This document shows, piece by piece, positions 26,068 through 38,000 of a stretch of DNA of 64,000 nt. The notes under the pieces were generated by a model. That model saw nothing but the letters and a program-made list of their open reading frames with translations, searched no databases and had not been told where the DNA came from. Source of the DNA: Paenibacillus sp. FSL H8-0048 (lineage in GTDB: Bacteria; Bacillota; Bacilli; Paenibacillales; Paenibacillaceae). A program made the position numbers and the translations under genes. The DNA is taken from assembly GCF_038002825.1 (NCBI RefSeq), contig NZ_JBBODF010000001.1, positions 2,480,001 through 2,544,000 on the forward strand, read 5' to 3'. Each line of letters starts with the position of its first letter. Positions within the stretch are counted from its first letter, which is position 1.

Positions 26068-26466
26068 TTATTCGTTATCTTCAACTACTGGAACAAAAGG
26101 AGATAAAAATAAATCTTCTTTTAGTTGAATATTACCACGGGCTAAAACGAGTATTCTAAAGTTATTATCGTACCCTTCAATATCTTCATCGTCCCTTGTA
26201 TATAGTACTCCGTAAGAACCTGATGAATGGTCTGCGATGAATTGATATAGCTTAATTATTTCCTCTGCCTCTGTAGTTTTACGATTCAAGAAGCCGCCCA
26301 CAGAAAGATAATAATTACCATTAGAAGGGTAAACCTCCAGAAGCCCAGCACTCCAATTTAACTCTAAAATAAATTTTTGTATTTTTTTTACAATCATTTC
26401 TAAATTGCCTGCATCAGCTTCTGTAGTTGTCTCATGGATTGTTGCCCAACCGTGAAATTCATACAT
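26068..26466 (-). CDS. Imm7-family immunity protein
   Basis: A 132-residue cytosolic protein. It opens MYEFHGWATIHETT, has a GG in NYYLSVGGFLNRK, and ends with GSYGVLYTRDDEDIEGYDN and LFLSPFVPVVEDNE. These are the marks of immunity protein family Imm7 of polymorphic toxin systems. I set the start at the ATG at 26466 (AGGTGAG 5 bases upstream); a GTG at 26475 is the alternative. It follows the displaced REase-like toxin tip within 10 bases, and so should neutralise that toxin. Confidence 0.82.
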   Translation of the reverse strand: MYEFHGWATIHETTTEADAGNLEMIVKKIQKFILELNWSAGLLEVYPSNGNYYLSVGGFLNRKTTEAEEIIKLYQFIADHSSGSYGVLYTRDDEDIEGYDNNFRILVLARGNIQLKEDLFLSPFVPVVEDNE

Positions 26467-26475
26467 TATTCTCAC

Positions 26476-28413
26476 CTACTTCAAAGGTTTTGTATCAATT
26501 AAAACTTTTATTCCATATCTACTGCTGTACTCATTCAGTTTATCAATTACCGATTGAGCAGGTTGCCCTTCAAAATGGTAATAAACCCTTCTACCAGTTT
26601 CCTGAGCAGCCTCGAATGTCGCTTTCATTTGGTCCCGAACACTTTTATTTACGGTATGGAGTGCAGGTTTAGATTGAGCAACATATTGGTCATTAATAGC
26701 ATCAAACTCTCTACTAGCGGGATCGTTGGAGAACTTAACTCGGGATTGACCACCAATTCTTTCAGCTAATGCATCTGCCGCTGCATCAGGTTTATTTACA
26801 ACCACCAAATCCCCTGAGTAGCGACCTGCTTTACCAGCTCCCTCAGCCTGCATCCTAAGATTAACCGAATTAGCCGCTTTAACCTCATCATCCGTCAGAG
26901 TGGTCGGAATACCTTGTTTTCTCAGTTTACTATACAGCCCACTCGGGCTGTTCGACAACATCTCCTGAACAGTCTGATTCCCTACTGCTGCACTAGTTTG
27001 CTGCGCTGCTTTCTGGATTGCCTTGGTTCCAGCTATTTCAGCTGCATCCTTTATCGTAGCTGAAGCAAAAAATTTTGCTGTTATTTTTTCCGTTATTTTA
27101 TCGGCTAATCGGATAGTACTTTTAACGCCAGATTTTATTACTGCGGCTTCACCAAAAGTAGCAACATTGAAGAGCAAGTTAGCAGAACCTGCACTTCTTT
27201 GCAGGAAAGATTTGTCCTTACCGAAAGCCATCTTAGCATCATCGAGAATTATTAGGTTTGCGGTATTAACTATTAGGTTCTTCGTTCCATTTTTAATCGA
27301 ATTAAACACAGAGCCGCTGCCCGAGCTCTTTGCAGCAGACTTAACAGGTACAGGATCTTTCTTCACGGCTGCTTTAGTTGCCTGGACAACTTGTTCTTCT
27401 TTCTTTGCTTTTTTCAGATCCACTGCCAAAACTGTATTTTTTTGCTGCAACTTTGATATTGCAGCCACCGCTGCACTTCCTGCTGCTGACGGACGTGAGC
27501 TACTAGTTGAGCCACTGTTTGATGTTGCCGGCGGCTTTGTTACCGTGGCTGGTGGAGTTGCTTTATTATTATTTGCTGGCGCTGACGAAGCAGACTTCTT
27601 CGAATTCTGTGCAGGCTTCGTTGGTGCTGGCGGCTCTTGTTTTGGAGGCGGTGTGGACGCCTTCTGCTTAGCCAGAAACAGATGCTCTTGGCGGTCCGCA
27701 GCAGCGTCGTTTCGGTTGATCTGGCTTTGAATGGAGCTTGCCGTTGCTTTGTGGCCAGTCGGATCGATATACTGAATCGGATCATTATTGGCATAAGTGT
27801 AGCGATTGAGACTGAGCGGGTTATTGTCTTCACCCCAGTAGCTGTCTTCTGACAGGAAACGTCCGATGTACAAATCGTAATAACGTGCCCGAAGGTAGTA
27901 CAGCCCTGTCTCCCCATCATAATACTCTCCTGCATAACGGATAGATTCCGAATAGGACTCGATGCTTAAAGTAGGATTACCAAAGACATCGTAGTCATAT
28001 TGGTTCTGTACTTCTCCTGCAGATGATACAGTTTGCACAACATCTCCGTGTCCATTGAACAAATAGTAGGTATATGCCTTAGCCTGATTCATTCTGGCAA
28101 TGTAGTTAATGCCCCGGATGTAACGGACATTGAGTTTACTGCTTCCGTCCATCTCCAGAATCACATGCTGACGGTCATATACATAATTCGTTTCCTTTGC
28201 TATATTCCCTGCTTTAGCACTGCTTACCGTTTTCTTTACCCGTAAGCCGTCTCCATTATAAACATAATCTACAGTTGTCCGGTCTCCCGCCTTCACCTTG
28301 ACAGCTTTCGTTAAACGGTTGAACCCGTCATAGGCTTGAGTTACTTTTTCGATAAGACTATTAATTTCTTTAGTCTGTGCATCGTAAGTATCTCCCCCGG
28401 TAGACTGGTGCAT
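26476..28413 (-). CDS. Displaced Rhs C-terminal fragment with REase-like toxin, module A
   Basis: A 645-residue frame nearly identical to the end of the large Rhs protein up to residue 527. It has the last YD repeats, the Rhs core end YIDPTGHKA (about 214-222), the Pro/Ala/Ser linker and the MQAEGAG boundary. Residues 528-645 are a new tip with a restriction-endonuclease-like pattern, SREFDAINDQYVAQSKP (Glu569, Asp571, Gln580, Lys582), followed by YYHFEG. It has no signal peptide, no ribosome site before the first ATG (28413), and its upstream part is frameshifted, so it is unlikely to be made by itself. Recombination in the shared 1.2 kb could place this tip on the active gene. Confidence 0.8.
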   Translation of the reverse strand: MHQSTGGDTYDAQTKEINSLIEKVTQAYDGFNRLTKAVKVKAGDRTTVDYVYNGDGLRVKKTVSSAKAGNIAKETNYVYDRQHVILEMDGSSKLNVRYIRGINYIARMNQAKAYTYYLFNGHGDVVQTVSSAGEVQNQYDYDVFGNPTLSIESYSESIRYAGEYYDGETGLYYLRARYYDLYIGRFLSEDSYWGEDNNPLSLNRYTYANNDPIQYIDPTGHKATASSIQSQINRNDAAADRQEHLFLAKQKASTPPPKQEPPAPTKPAQNSKKSASSAPANNNKATPPATVTKPPATSNSGSTSSSRPSAAGSAAVAAISKLQQKNTVLAVDLKKAKKEEQVVQATKAAVKKDPVPVKSAAKSSGSGSVFNSIKNGTKNLIVNTANLIILDDAKMAFGKDKSFLQRSAGSANLLFNVATFGEAAVIKSGVKSTIRLADKITEKITAKFFASATIKDAAEIAGTKAIQKAAQQTSAAVGNQTVQEMLSNSPSGLYSKLRKQGIPTTLTDDEVKAANSVNLRMQAEGAGKAGRYSGDLVVVNKPDAAADALAERIGGQSRVKFSNDPASREFDAINDQYVAQSKPALHTVNKSVRDQMKATFEAAQETGRRVYYHFEGQPAQSVIDKLNEYSSRYGIKVLIDTKPLK

Positions 28414-28490
28414 TCCTGTTGTATGCGGCTGGGTATAGGCTGTCCGTTGGCTAAGCTCATTCCCATTCTTATCAAAAAGATAATTAAGGT
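26841..28490. repeat. Rhs tail homology block, copy A
   Basis: Direct copy of 29464-31115, near identical over most of its length, including the last YD repeats, core end, linker and pre-toxin segment. It ends at the toxin boundary on the left and at a deletion junction on the right. Confidence 0.85.
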
Positions 28491-28560
28491 TAGCAAGCGA
28501 TTGTTCAGATCATACGTGTACGCTTCTTTAAGGCCACCTTCATACTGTCTCCACATTTCC
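28414..28560 (-). pseudogene. Frameshifted 5' scar of module A
   Basis: Reading upstream of module A, the match to the Rhs gene (position about 31110) stops at AAAAAGATAAT. It resumes with TAAGGTTAGCA, equivalent to about 31485, so roughly 375 bases are missing and the frame is lost. Similarity ends near 28555. The 100 bases to the terminator at 28666 match nothing else here. Confidence 0.7.
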
Positions 28561-28665
28561 CTGTATTCTCTCAGTTGTTGAATTGTATCTTAAAAAACTT
28601 GAGAGCTGAATTTGCCATGCCATTACCAGGCGACTTCAACTTCTGCCGACTCACTGGGTAGCCTC

Positions 28666-28710
28666 ACAAAAAAAGAAACCTTGAAAGGCACGGAGCCAAT
28701 CAAGGTAGAA
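28666..28710 (-). terminator. Terminator of the Rhs operon
   Basis: On the minus strand ACCTTGATTGGCTCCGTGCC then TTTCAAGGT forms a hairpin followed by TTCTTTTTTTG. It begins about 12 bases after the immunity gene stop and is shared with module A. Confidence 0.82.
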
Positions 28711-28721
28711 ACTTTTGAAAA

Positions 28722-29024
28722 TTATTTTATATAACCTGTCTTAGTATTATCCACTTTTACATCGACAATAATATCATGTTCAACACGTATGACTACCCAA
28801 AAATCTTTATCACAATTAGTACAACAGACATATCCTTCACCTTTTGAACTTCCATCCAGTGGTCTTTTCTGATGCGGAGGCTTACTCTGCCCTGTCGCCC
28901 ATGTTAATGTATCCCCCAATTTGTAGGTATCAAGATTCATCATGCCCATTTTAAATTCGGCTTCTGTATTAACGATTTCTCCACATCTAGGGCATTTTTC
29001 TTTAATTAATAGTAAGTTATACAT
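28722..29024 (-). CDS. Zinc-ribbon immunity protein of the Rhs PIN toxin (putative)
   Basis: A 100-residue protein with CPRCG (near residue 11) and CCTNCD (near residue 68), the two halves of a zinc ribbon, and a long polar loop between them. The ATG at 29024 has GGGGAG 5 bases upstream; a GTG at 29030 gives two more residues. It follows the Rhs stop by 10 bases and precedes the operon terminator, so it should be the immunity protein against the Rhs tip. The immunity role is from position; I do not recognise a named Imm family. Confidence 0.68.
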   Translation of the reverse strand: MYNLLLIKEKCPRCGEIVNTEAEFKMGMMNLDTYKLGDTLTWATGQSKPPHQKRPLDGSSKGEGYVCCTNCDKDFWVVIRVEHDIIVDVKVDNTKTGYIK

Positions 29025-29034
29025 GTTCACTCCC

Positions 29035-32000
29035 CTATTCTCTTAAAGGATTACGTATTGGCACTTCTAACTTAGATAGAGTTTCTTTATAAAGGTTGAA
29101 TAACCTTCTTTCATAAGTAAATGCCTCATAACCTGTCGTCTTTGCAAATGCCCCTAGGGCAGCATCACCACGTCCATGAGATGATTTAACTAGACTAAAG
29201 ACTTGCTGAAACTCATGGGTTTCTGAAATCGCTTTTGCTTGTGACCCTCCAAAGACTTCAACACCTTCTTGTTGTAAAAATGCTTTACGTGAATTCCTTT
29301 GGGCGGTAGTACTAACATTAAGGAATTCATTTTGTTGATTAGGTGTAATATAAGTCTTCCCGTCACGGATAATATCCAAGGCTTTTGTATCACTTTTTTC
29401 AGCTGCGGCAATCAAGAAATTATTATCAGCAAAAATTGGATTTCTCGATGAAGAACTACCCGTCCCCTCAGCCTGCATCCTAAGATTAACCGAGTTAGCC
29501 GCCTTAACCTCATCATTCGTCAGAGTGGTCGGAATACCTTGTTGTCTCAGTTTACTATACAGCCCACTCGGGCTATTCGACAACATCTCCTGAACAGTCT
29601 GATTCCCTACTGCTGCACTAGTTTGCTGTGCTGTTTTTTGGATCGCTTTACTTCCGGCTATTTCAACTGCATCCTTTACTACAGCTGCTGTGGCAGCTTT
29701 CCCTGCAATTTTTGCTGTTATTTTTTCGGTTACTTGGATAGCACCTTTAACGCTAGACTTAACAAATGCGGCTTCACCAAACGTAGCAACGTTAAGGAGC
29801 AAGTTGGCAGAACCTGCACTTCTTTGCAGGAACGTTTTGTCCTTCCCGAAAGCAAGCTTAGCATCGTCGCCTATCATTAGGTTAAACGTATTAACAACTA
29901 AGTTCTTCGCTCCATTTTTAATCGAATTAAATACAGAGCCGCTGCCCGAGCTCTTTGCAGCAGACTTAACAGGTACAGGATCTTTCTTAACAGATGTTTT
30001 AGCTGCCTGGACAACTTGTTCTTCTTTCTTTGCTTTTTTTAGATCTGCTGCCAAAACTGTATTTTGCTGCTGCAACTTTGATATTGCAGCGGCGGCTGCA
30101 CTTCCTGCTGCTGATGGACGTGAGCTACTAGTTGAGCCACTGTTTGATGTTGCCGGCGGCTTTGTTACCGTGGCTGGTGGAGTTGCTTTATTATTATTTG
30201 CTGGCGCTGACGAAGCAGACTTCTTCAAATTCTGTGCAGGCTTCGTTGGTGCTGGCGGCTCTTGTTTTGGAGGCGGTGTGGACGCCTTCTGCTTAGCCAG
30301 AAACAGATGCTCTTGGCGGTCCGCAGCAGCGTCGTTTCGGTTGATCTGGCTTTGAATGGAGCTTGCCGTTGCTTTGTGGCCAGTCGGATCGATATACTGA
30401 ATCGGATCATTATTGGCATAAGTGTAGAGATTGAGACTGAGCGGGTTATTGTCTTCCCCCCAGTAGCTGTCTTCTGACAGGAAACGCCCGATGTACGGAT
30501 CGTAATAACGTGCCCGAAGGTAGTACAGCCCTGTCTCCCCATCATAATACTCTCCTGCATAACGGATGGATTCCGAATAGGACTCGATGCTTAGCACAGG
30601 ATTACCAAAGACGTCGTAGTCATATTGGTTCTGTACTTCTCCTGCAGATGATACAGTTTGCACAACATCTCCGTGTCCATTGAACAAATAGTAGGTATAT
30701 GCCTTAGCCTGATTCATTCTGGCAATGTAGTTAATGCCCCGGATGTAACGGACATTGAGTTTACTGCTTCCGTCCATCTCCAGAATCACATGCTGACGGT
30801 CATATACATAATTCGTTTCCTTTGCTATATTCCCTGCTTTAGCACTGCTTACCGTTTTCTTTACCCGTAAGCCGTCTCCATTATAAACATAATCTACAGT
30901 TGTGCGATCTCCCGCCTTCACCTTGACAGCTTTCGTTAAACGGTTGAACCCGTCATAGACTTGAGTTACTTTTTCGATAAGACTATTAATTTCTTTAGTC
31001 TGTGCCTCGTAAGTGTCTCCCCCGGTAGACTGGTGCATTGCTGTTGTATGGGGCTGGGTATAGGCTGTCCGTTGGCTAAGCTCATTCCCGTTCTTATCAA
31101 AAAGATAATCTACAGTTTTGAGCAGCAACTCCTTCCCTGATGTATCGCTCATCCGCTCTTCAAGCTTCATCAACTGATTACTTGAAGAATACAGGTAGTC
31201 ACTCTTCTTCAATTTATACTGAAGTGCTTGCTTGGTATCCGGGAAGATATAGCTGCTAGGCTGCAGCGAGGTATAGGTCTCCAGCATAGACTGCCGGTTT
31301 CCTGCCCTGTCATAGGCATAGACAGTCGTCTTTCCCGGTGCTTCTACCTGCTTAATACGGCCAGCATCATCGTAGCTGTATGCCGTTGATCCAAAACTAT
31401 CTGTCTTGGTAATCTGCCGGCCAGCATCATCATAGGTATAACGGTAACTGGAGATCTCAGAACCATTGTTCCGTTTGTTTGTTAAGGTTAGCAGACGATT
31501 GTTCAGATCGTATGTATAGACCTCCTTGAGACCATCTTCATACTGTACCATCGTACGGTTGCCATTCTTATCATAGGAATAGGCAGTCTCTTTACCATCA
31601 TAGTCTACAAAGGCCATCCGGCTGGACTTGTCATACTGGTAAGTTGTGGTGTAGCCCAAGGTGTCTGTCACCGATTCTACATTTCCAATTACATCGTAAG
31701 TGTATTTGATCTGAACCTTACTGTCTTTACTAATCTGGAGCAGCTGATTCTGGGAATTATAAGTGTAGCTATACGTTCCGCTCTCATCATTCATGCCCGT
31801 CCGATTTCCAGCTTCGTCATAGCTATAGTTAATTTTATCCCCAGTCTCTGCTACTCTCATCTCAGTTAACAGATTCTGATTACTATATAAATATAGTGTA
31901 CTATTTCCCTGACGGTCGATCATACGCTGCTTGTTCAGTGCCAGATCATAGGTGTAACTGATGGTTGCATTGCCAGCATCCGTGACGGATTGCAGTACCC

Positions 32001-35000
32001 CAAAAGATCCATAGCGGTACTGGGTAACTTTACCTCTTCCGTCTTTCATGGACTGCTTGTTGCCCATACGGTCATAGCTATAGCTGATCTCCACATCCAG
32101 CGCATCAGTAACCTGAGTTAAACGTCCAGCATTATCATATTCATAACGAATAGAGTTGCCAAGAGCATCCGTTTTTTGAATAAGGTTACCGTAAATATTG
32201 TACTGATAAACAGTAGTGAAGTTACTTGTGCCATTTTTACTTGCTAATACCGGATCAATAACAGCAGTCACACGATTGCCTAAATCATAATGATAAATAA
32301 TTCCATACCGGGAGCCATCGGTCTCTCCTGCCGCATAGCCTTTAGCATCAATGCTCTTGACCATATTGCCCTTCGCATCATAAATCTTCTTGCCGACTAC
32401 TGTACCATATGGGTCAATGGTAAGAGATACTCTATTTAATTTGTCATAGGTGTATGACATACTGTAGCCCTTGGCATTGGTATCCGCGATTTTATTCCCT
32501 GCCAGATCATAAGCTGTTGTAAATTTGTTGCCTTCCGGGTCAGTAACTACAGTAACCCGGTTAACAGGATCATACGCATACTGTGTTACGAATCCCCTCT
32601 CATTCTTATCCGAAACTCTATTCCCTGCTGTATCATAGGCGAACTGTCTTACGAGCTCTGTTGAACCTTGAGCACGAATCACCTTTTCCACACGGTTCAT
32701 AGCATCATAGGTATAATTTACAGTGTATGCCTTGCGGTTAGCTGAATCAGTGGACAAAAATCCGTTCGCTCTAGGATCTGCTTCTTGAATTTTGTTGCCT
32801 AGCACATCATAGCTGTAAGTTGTAATCTGCATGATTCTATCCGGATAGGTTGAATCCATTAGATTAGCTAGATTAGGCAGAGTTGAATAACCTTCAACAC
32901 TGGCCTTATCCAGCCACCCGATCCGTTTCACCATGCGGTTCTGGGAATCATACTCATACTGCTCCACATCCTTGAGATCGGAATCTCTCAACTTTTCTGA
33001 TTTGATGAGATTACCATTCTTGTCATACTCCATGGATGAGCTGGCACCGCTGTTGTCAATGACGCCTTTAAGCAGATTGTTATCGAAATAGATATAAGTA
33101 GTTTCCCGGTTAGCAGAATCTTCTTTGGATCCCGATACAATCTTCTTAGTCATATTTCCTGCTGCATCATAATGGAAGCTCTCTACAGCGTAAATCACGT
33201 TTCTGCTCTCATCGAGTGCAAGAGGTGATTTCTTTTCGATGAGCCTGTTTCCGGCATCATAGTTGAACAGGGTTATGCTGTCTGCTTGATCTTTTACCGA
33301 CACCAGATTCCCGTTAAGATCATATTTGTTTTCAACTGTATACCCATAGGGGTCTTTTACAACTTTTTCTTTGCCAAATGAAGTGTAGCTGGTAGTAGTT
33401 ACTGCTCCAAGCGGATTGGTCTCGGAAGTCTTTCTGCCCTGCTTATCAAAGGTATACTCGAAAAACCCGCCATCTGCATAAATAATTTTAGCAGGTGTTC
33501 CGTCAGGATTGACTTCATATGAAGTCGTGTTGCCCCGTTCATCCGTTCGAGCCAGCAAATGATCAAGCACATCATATTCATACCGTTTACTGTCGCCCAG
33601 AACATTGGTTTCTTTAATCAGCCGGCCAAGCCCATCATATAAATAGGTTGTACCTTTGGAAGAGCCAATATTGCCTGAGTACCTGAGACCATCCACTTTT
33701 TTGGACATCTGTCCCTTAGCATCATATTCGAGGTATTCCACGACCGTCCCTTCAGGAGATACTGTGGATAGTCTGCGGTTCATCTTGTCGTACGTATACG
33801 ACATCCCCTTCATACTCAAGACCTGATTGGTACTATCCAGCTCTTTCTTGTATTGATTAGGTGAGATTTCCCGAATCAGATTACCACTTAAGTCATAGAT
33901 GTATCGTGTTACAGCCAATCCGCCGTCTGCAGCGGGCAGACTTTTACGCAGCACACGATCAAGTGCATCATATTCATAGCGGGTTTGCATTCCAATGGAA
34001 TTGGTCTCGGTTAGTACATTGCCCGCAGCATCATATTGATATAGTGTTGAACCTTTCATAGCATCCGTCTTCTTCAGCAGCTGCTTATCATAATTATATT
34101 CGAATGAAGTTGTGTTCCCCTTGGCATCGCTCTGGCTTAACAATTGATCATTCTTAGAATAGGTATAGGTTGTTGCTGCCTCCAGACGATCCACATATTC
34201 ATTGTCAAAAACAGCCCCCGGTAAAAAACCTGCACTGATATCTGCAGTCTTAACCAGTAAAGCACTTTTGGTAAGCCGTGATCTGGAGTCATAGCTGTTC
34301 CGTGTAATATCATAGTTATTATCGCTACTCTTTTGATAAGTCGTAATCACATTCCCGGCACGGTCGTAATCCTGTTTACTCTCTCTGCCAAACGGTCCTG
34401 TAATCTGAATAACTCTTCCGCCCTTATCATAGATCTGCTGAGTAAGATCCCCCATGCTGGTCTGAGTTACGGCTCCATTTTTATTAGAGACAATGAGTTG
34501 AAAGGTTTCTGTCGAGAGTAATTTAGCAGCTTCATCATACTTCATTAGGGTAAACCGGTAATACGTATTGGTTTGATCCGCACGAATATATTCTTTTTTG
34601 GATATTTGATTACCCGCTAAATCGTAACCGTAGTAAATAGACTTCCCATTCTGGTCTGTGCTTTCCAGCAATTCGCCTTGCGATGAATAACGGAAGGACT
34701 CAGAAGTGCCGTCTGGATATTCTATTAGATAAGGAGAGCCAAAAATAGTATTGTAGCTTTTGGTCTGTTGGCCTGACTTATCTGTGTTTATAGTGACCCA
34801 TTTACCTGTAAGATCATAGTCAACTGTCGTACGTGAGCCGTCAGCATAGGTTGTTTGCTTCAAACGGCCTCCAAGATCATAGAGATATGAAGTAGTATGA
34901 ACAAGCCCGTCAGTCTCGCTCACTACATTACCAGAACCATCATAGATAAGCTGTTTGCTGATTTTTCGGATGCCCTGTTGTTTGTTATCATACGCAGCCT

Positions 35001-38000
35001 GGGCTGAGATAATCTCAACAGGCTTATCAATAACATTATATTGATATAACAGACCTATAGACTGCTCTGGATGAGTAGCATTATACCCTTCTCCATCGAC
35101 ATCCTTAACAAGGTTGTCCCTACCATCATATTCCTTGTAAGCAATGACCTCACGATTGGTTCCGTCAAAGGCAATAGTCTTTATTAACCGGTTCTCTGCA
35201 TCATACATATTCTCAATGCCAGGAGCCTGTTCCATAGCAAGAGCAGAATATCTTGAATCCACAGTTTTTAACAAATTGCCCATCGTATCATACTGATAAC
35301 GGCTTGAATTCCCCAAAGGATCAGTTGTCCCTATTGCAAAACCTAATCCATCGTAAGTATAAGAGGTTGTCCGCTCTGTTCCATCAATTACTGACGTCTC
35401 AGCAATCAGATTGCCGGACTTGTCGTATTGATAACGGCTGATTCTAGGCCCCTTGTCATTAAAAGGCTTGGAGGTAGATACCTTAAGATTTCTATAGTTG
35501 TACGTATTCTCCTCAGTATCATAACCCGTACCATTGAATCGCCTCATCTTCAGAAGGTTTCCTTCGAGGTCATATTCATTTAATGTCTCATAGGCCCCTC
35601 TTTCTACAAGTGATCCGTCCTCCCCTTTTTCTTTGGATGATCCTGTCTCTGACGTTATGTTTCCGGCAAAATCATATTGATAATTCTGTACAATCTGTTT
35701 TGTCCCAGTTGAATCTGCGTATTCTACAGTTTTAGTTTTGTTCCCGTTTGCATCATATTCGTTAGATGTGTGAGAACGGGTAGCAGCGTCCAGGCTGACA
35801 TATTGATCTGTCACTTGGTTGAGCGAATCATATGAAAAGGAGGTTACTGAAGAATCCTTGTTAGCTCCTGCTGAATACAGCCCTTGCGTAAGTTTAATCC
35901 TGTTATTCACCGCATCATATTGGCTATTTGTATAGAAATAATCCGAACTTCCCGCCTGATAGATTTTTTGAATGGTGTTTCTACCCAATCCATCGTAGAT
36001 CCACTCTGTGGTTTTCCCGCCGGGAGCCTTCTCGGAGACAGGTTGTTCCATCGCGTTATAGCCATATTCTGTCGTGTTACCCAGCGCATCAGTGGCGCTA
36101 ATCTTTCTTCCCAAGGCGTCGTAAGTGTAACGGGTAGTATGCTTGCCTTCGTCAGTGTCTGTTATGAGGTTGCCGACATAGTCATAAGTGAAGGTTGAGG
36201 CGTAATACGTCTGACGATCCGGCGTAACCTCTTGCTTAATCAATTGGCTCTCCAGGTCATAGTAGTACCTTTTACCATAACCTTCTTCATTCGTAATCGT
36301 CATACGCATAGGAAACTGGGGAGAAGAGTTGATCTGATAATCAATTTTCACTGCTGCCTTAAGCGCCTTATCATTGTCATAGAAGGATTTCTCTACAATC
36401 TGCTGATTACTGTCGTAGGCATAGCGTGTGCTATGTCCATTACTATCAATTTCTTTAGTCAGATTGCCAAAAGCATCATATTGCAGGGAGGATAACCTCT
36501 TCCATGTACCTTGGCTATTGATGCTATGGCTCAACAAATTCCCCTGAATATCATACTCATTCAGATACTTGTAATTCCCCGCATCCGTATACTGAATCTT
36601 GAAGTTAGCATACGGACTCTCCTGATAATCGTACTGGAGTGCCTTATTATCTGGTCTGATGTTCTTGAGTACACGGCCCACTGCATCGTATTGATACGAT
36701 GTCTTGTTGCCATTCGCATCGATTTCACTAAGGATATTGCCGGTCTGCATATCATAGGCATAGGTTTTGGCAGAAGTCTTGCCATCCGCCTGCTGATATT
36801 GCTTGGTCAGGTAAGCCCCTTTGGTATTTGTACCATTGGCGTCGATACCATATTCATAGTGAGTGGTGAAATCCTGGGAACGGTCATGTGCCGTTTTACG
36901 GATCAGATTGCCATAGGAATCATAGGCGTACTCTGTGACTAGCCAGGGATTCGCCGGATCATTCGTTGCTTTGCTCTCTTTAATTACATTGCCTTTACTG
37001 TCAAGCTCATAGTTGGTCTGAGCAGATGTATTCTGATCCAGCTTCCAGGTCTTCTGGGTCAGAATATGATATTTATTAATATCATAGGTAAATAGTTCGG
37101 TGTGTTCATTGTTCACCGGATAACCCTTGCTGTCACGTTCAGCAATGGGTCCGGTATGACTGGTCATATTGCCGTACTCATCATAACGGTAGTTCTCAAT
37201 GCTATGAACCGGCTCACCTGTAGCCTGCCCGCCAGTCACTTGATAGATAAGCGTCTCCTGTTTCTTGACCAGCTTCAGTTCATCATGCTCACTGGTAACG
37301 ATCTCCTTGTGATTTTTGCCCAGCTTCTCAGTGAGAATCATTTCCTGATTACCGTTGTATGTATATTTGACCGTGCTGCCGTTAACATCTGTGATGGTTG
37401 TGTAATAACGGTATGTATCTTTTAGGTAGGCCTTATCATCCTGCTTATAGTCTGCCGTGCCGTACCCGTCAGCTTCATTGGTATAGGTGTAGGTCTGCTT
37501 GTTATAGGTATCGGTTAAGAGTTTATCCAGAAAGTTGGGTTTGGCAGGATCGAAGCCTTTCTTGATCAGATCCTTACTCTCAAAAATCTTTCTGTACTGC
37601 ATACTGCCTTCGTTCAGCCGTTTGGTGTAGGTGTTATATACATAGCTCTTCGCCTTGTTGCTCTTCACTTCATCTACCAGTACAAGATTCTCGTAACGTG
37701 AATACGCAGAATATTTATCTTTATTGAAGTAGGTGAAGCCCAGATCAGGCTGCTCATACCAGAACATGAATTTCGGTTTCGCATCCGTGTCATATACTCT
37801 TTGCAGCCGGGTCCGTATAACATGCTTGGAATCATTAACGAGCGCCGCTGACTTGTCGTACACAATACTTTTATCGCCCGGAAGATGGACAATCACTTGG
37901 AACTTACCCTTTAGATCTCCGGAATCCGTATTATTGGGGCTTTGCGATGCGTTATAATAGTTGTTCGCATTTACAGGAGAATCAATGCTGATCGGGCCTA

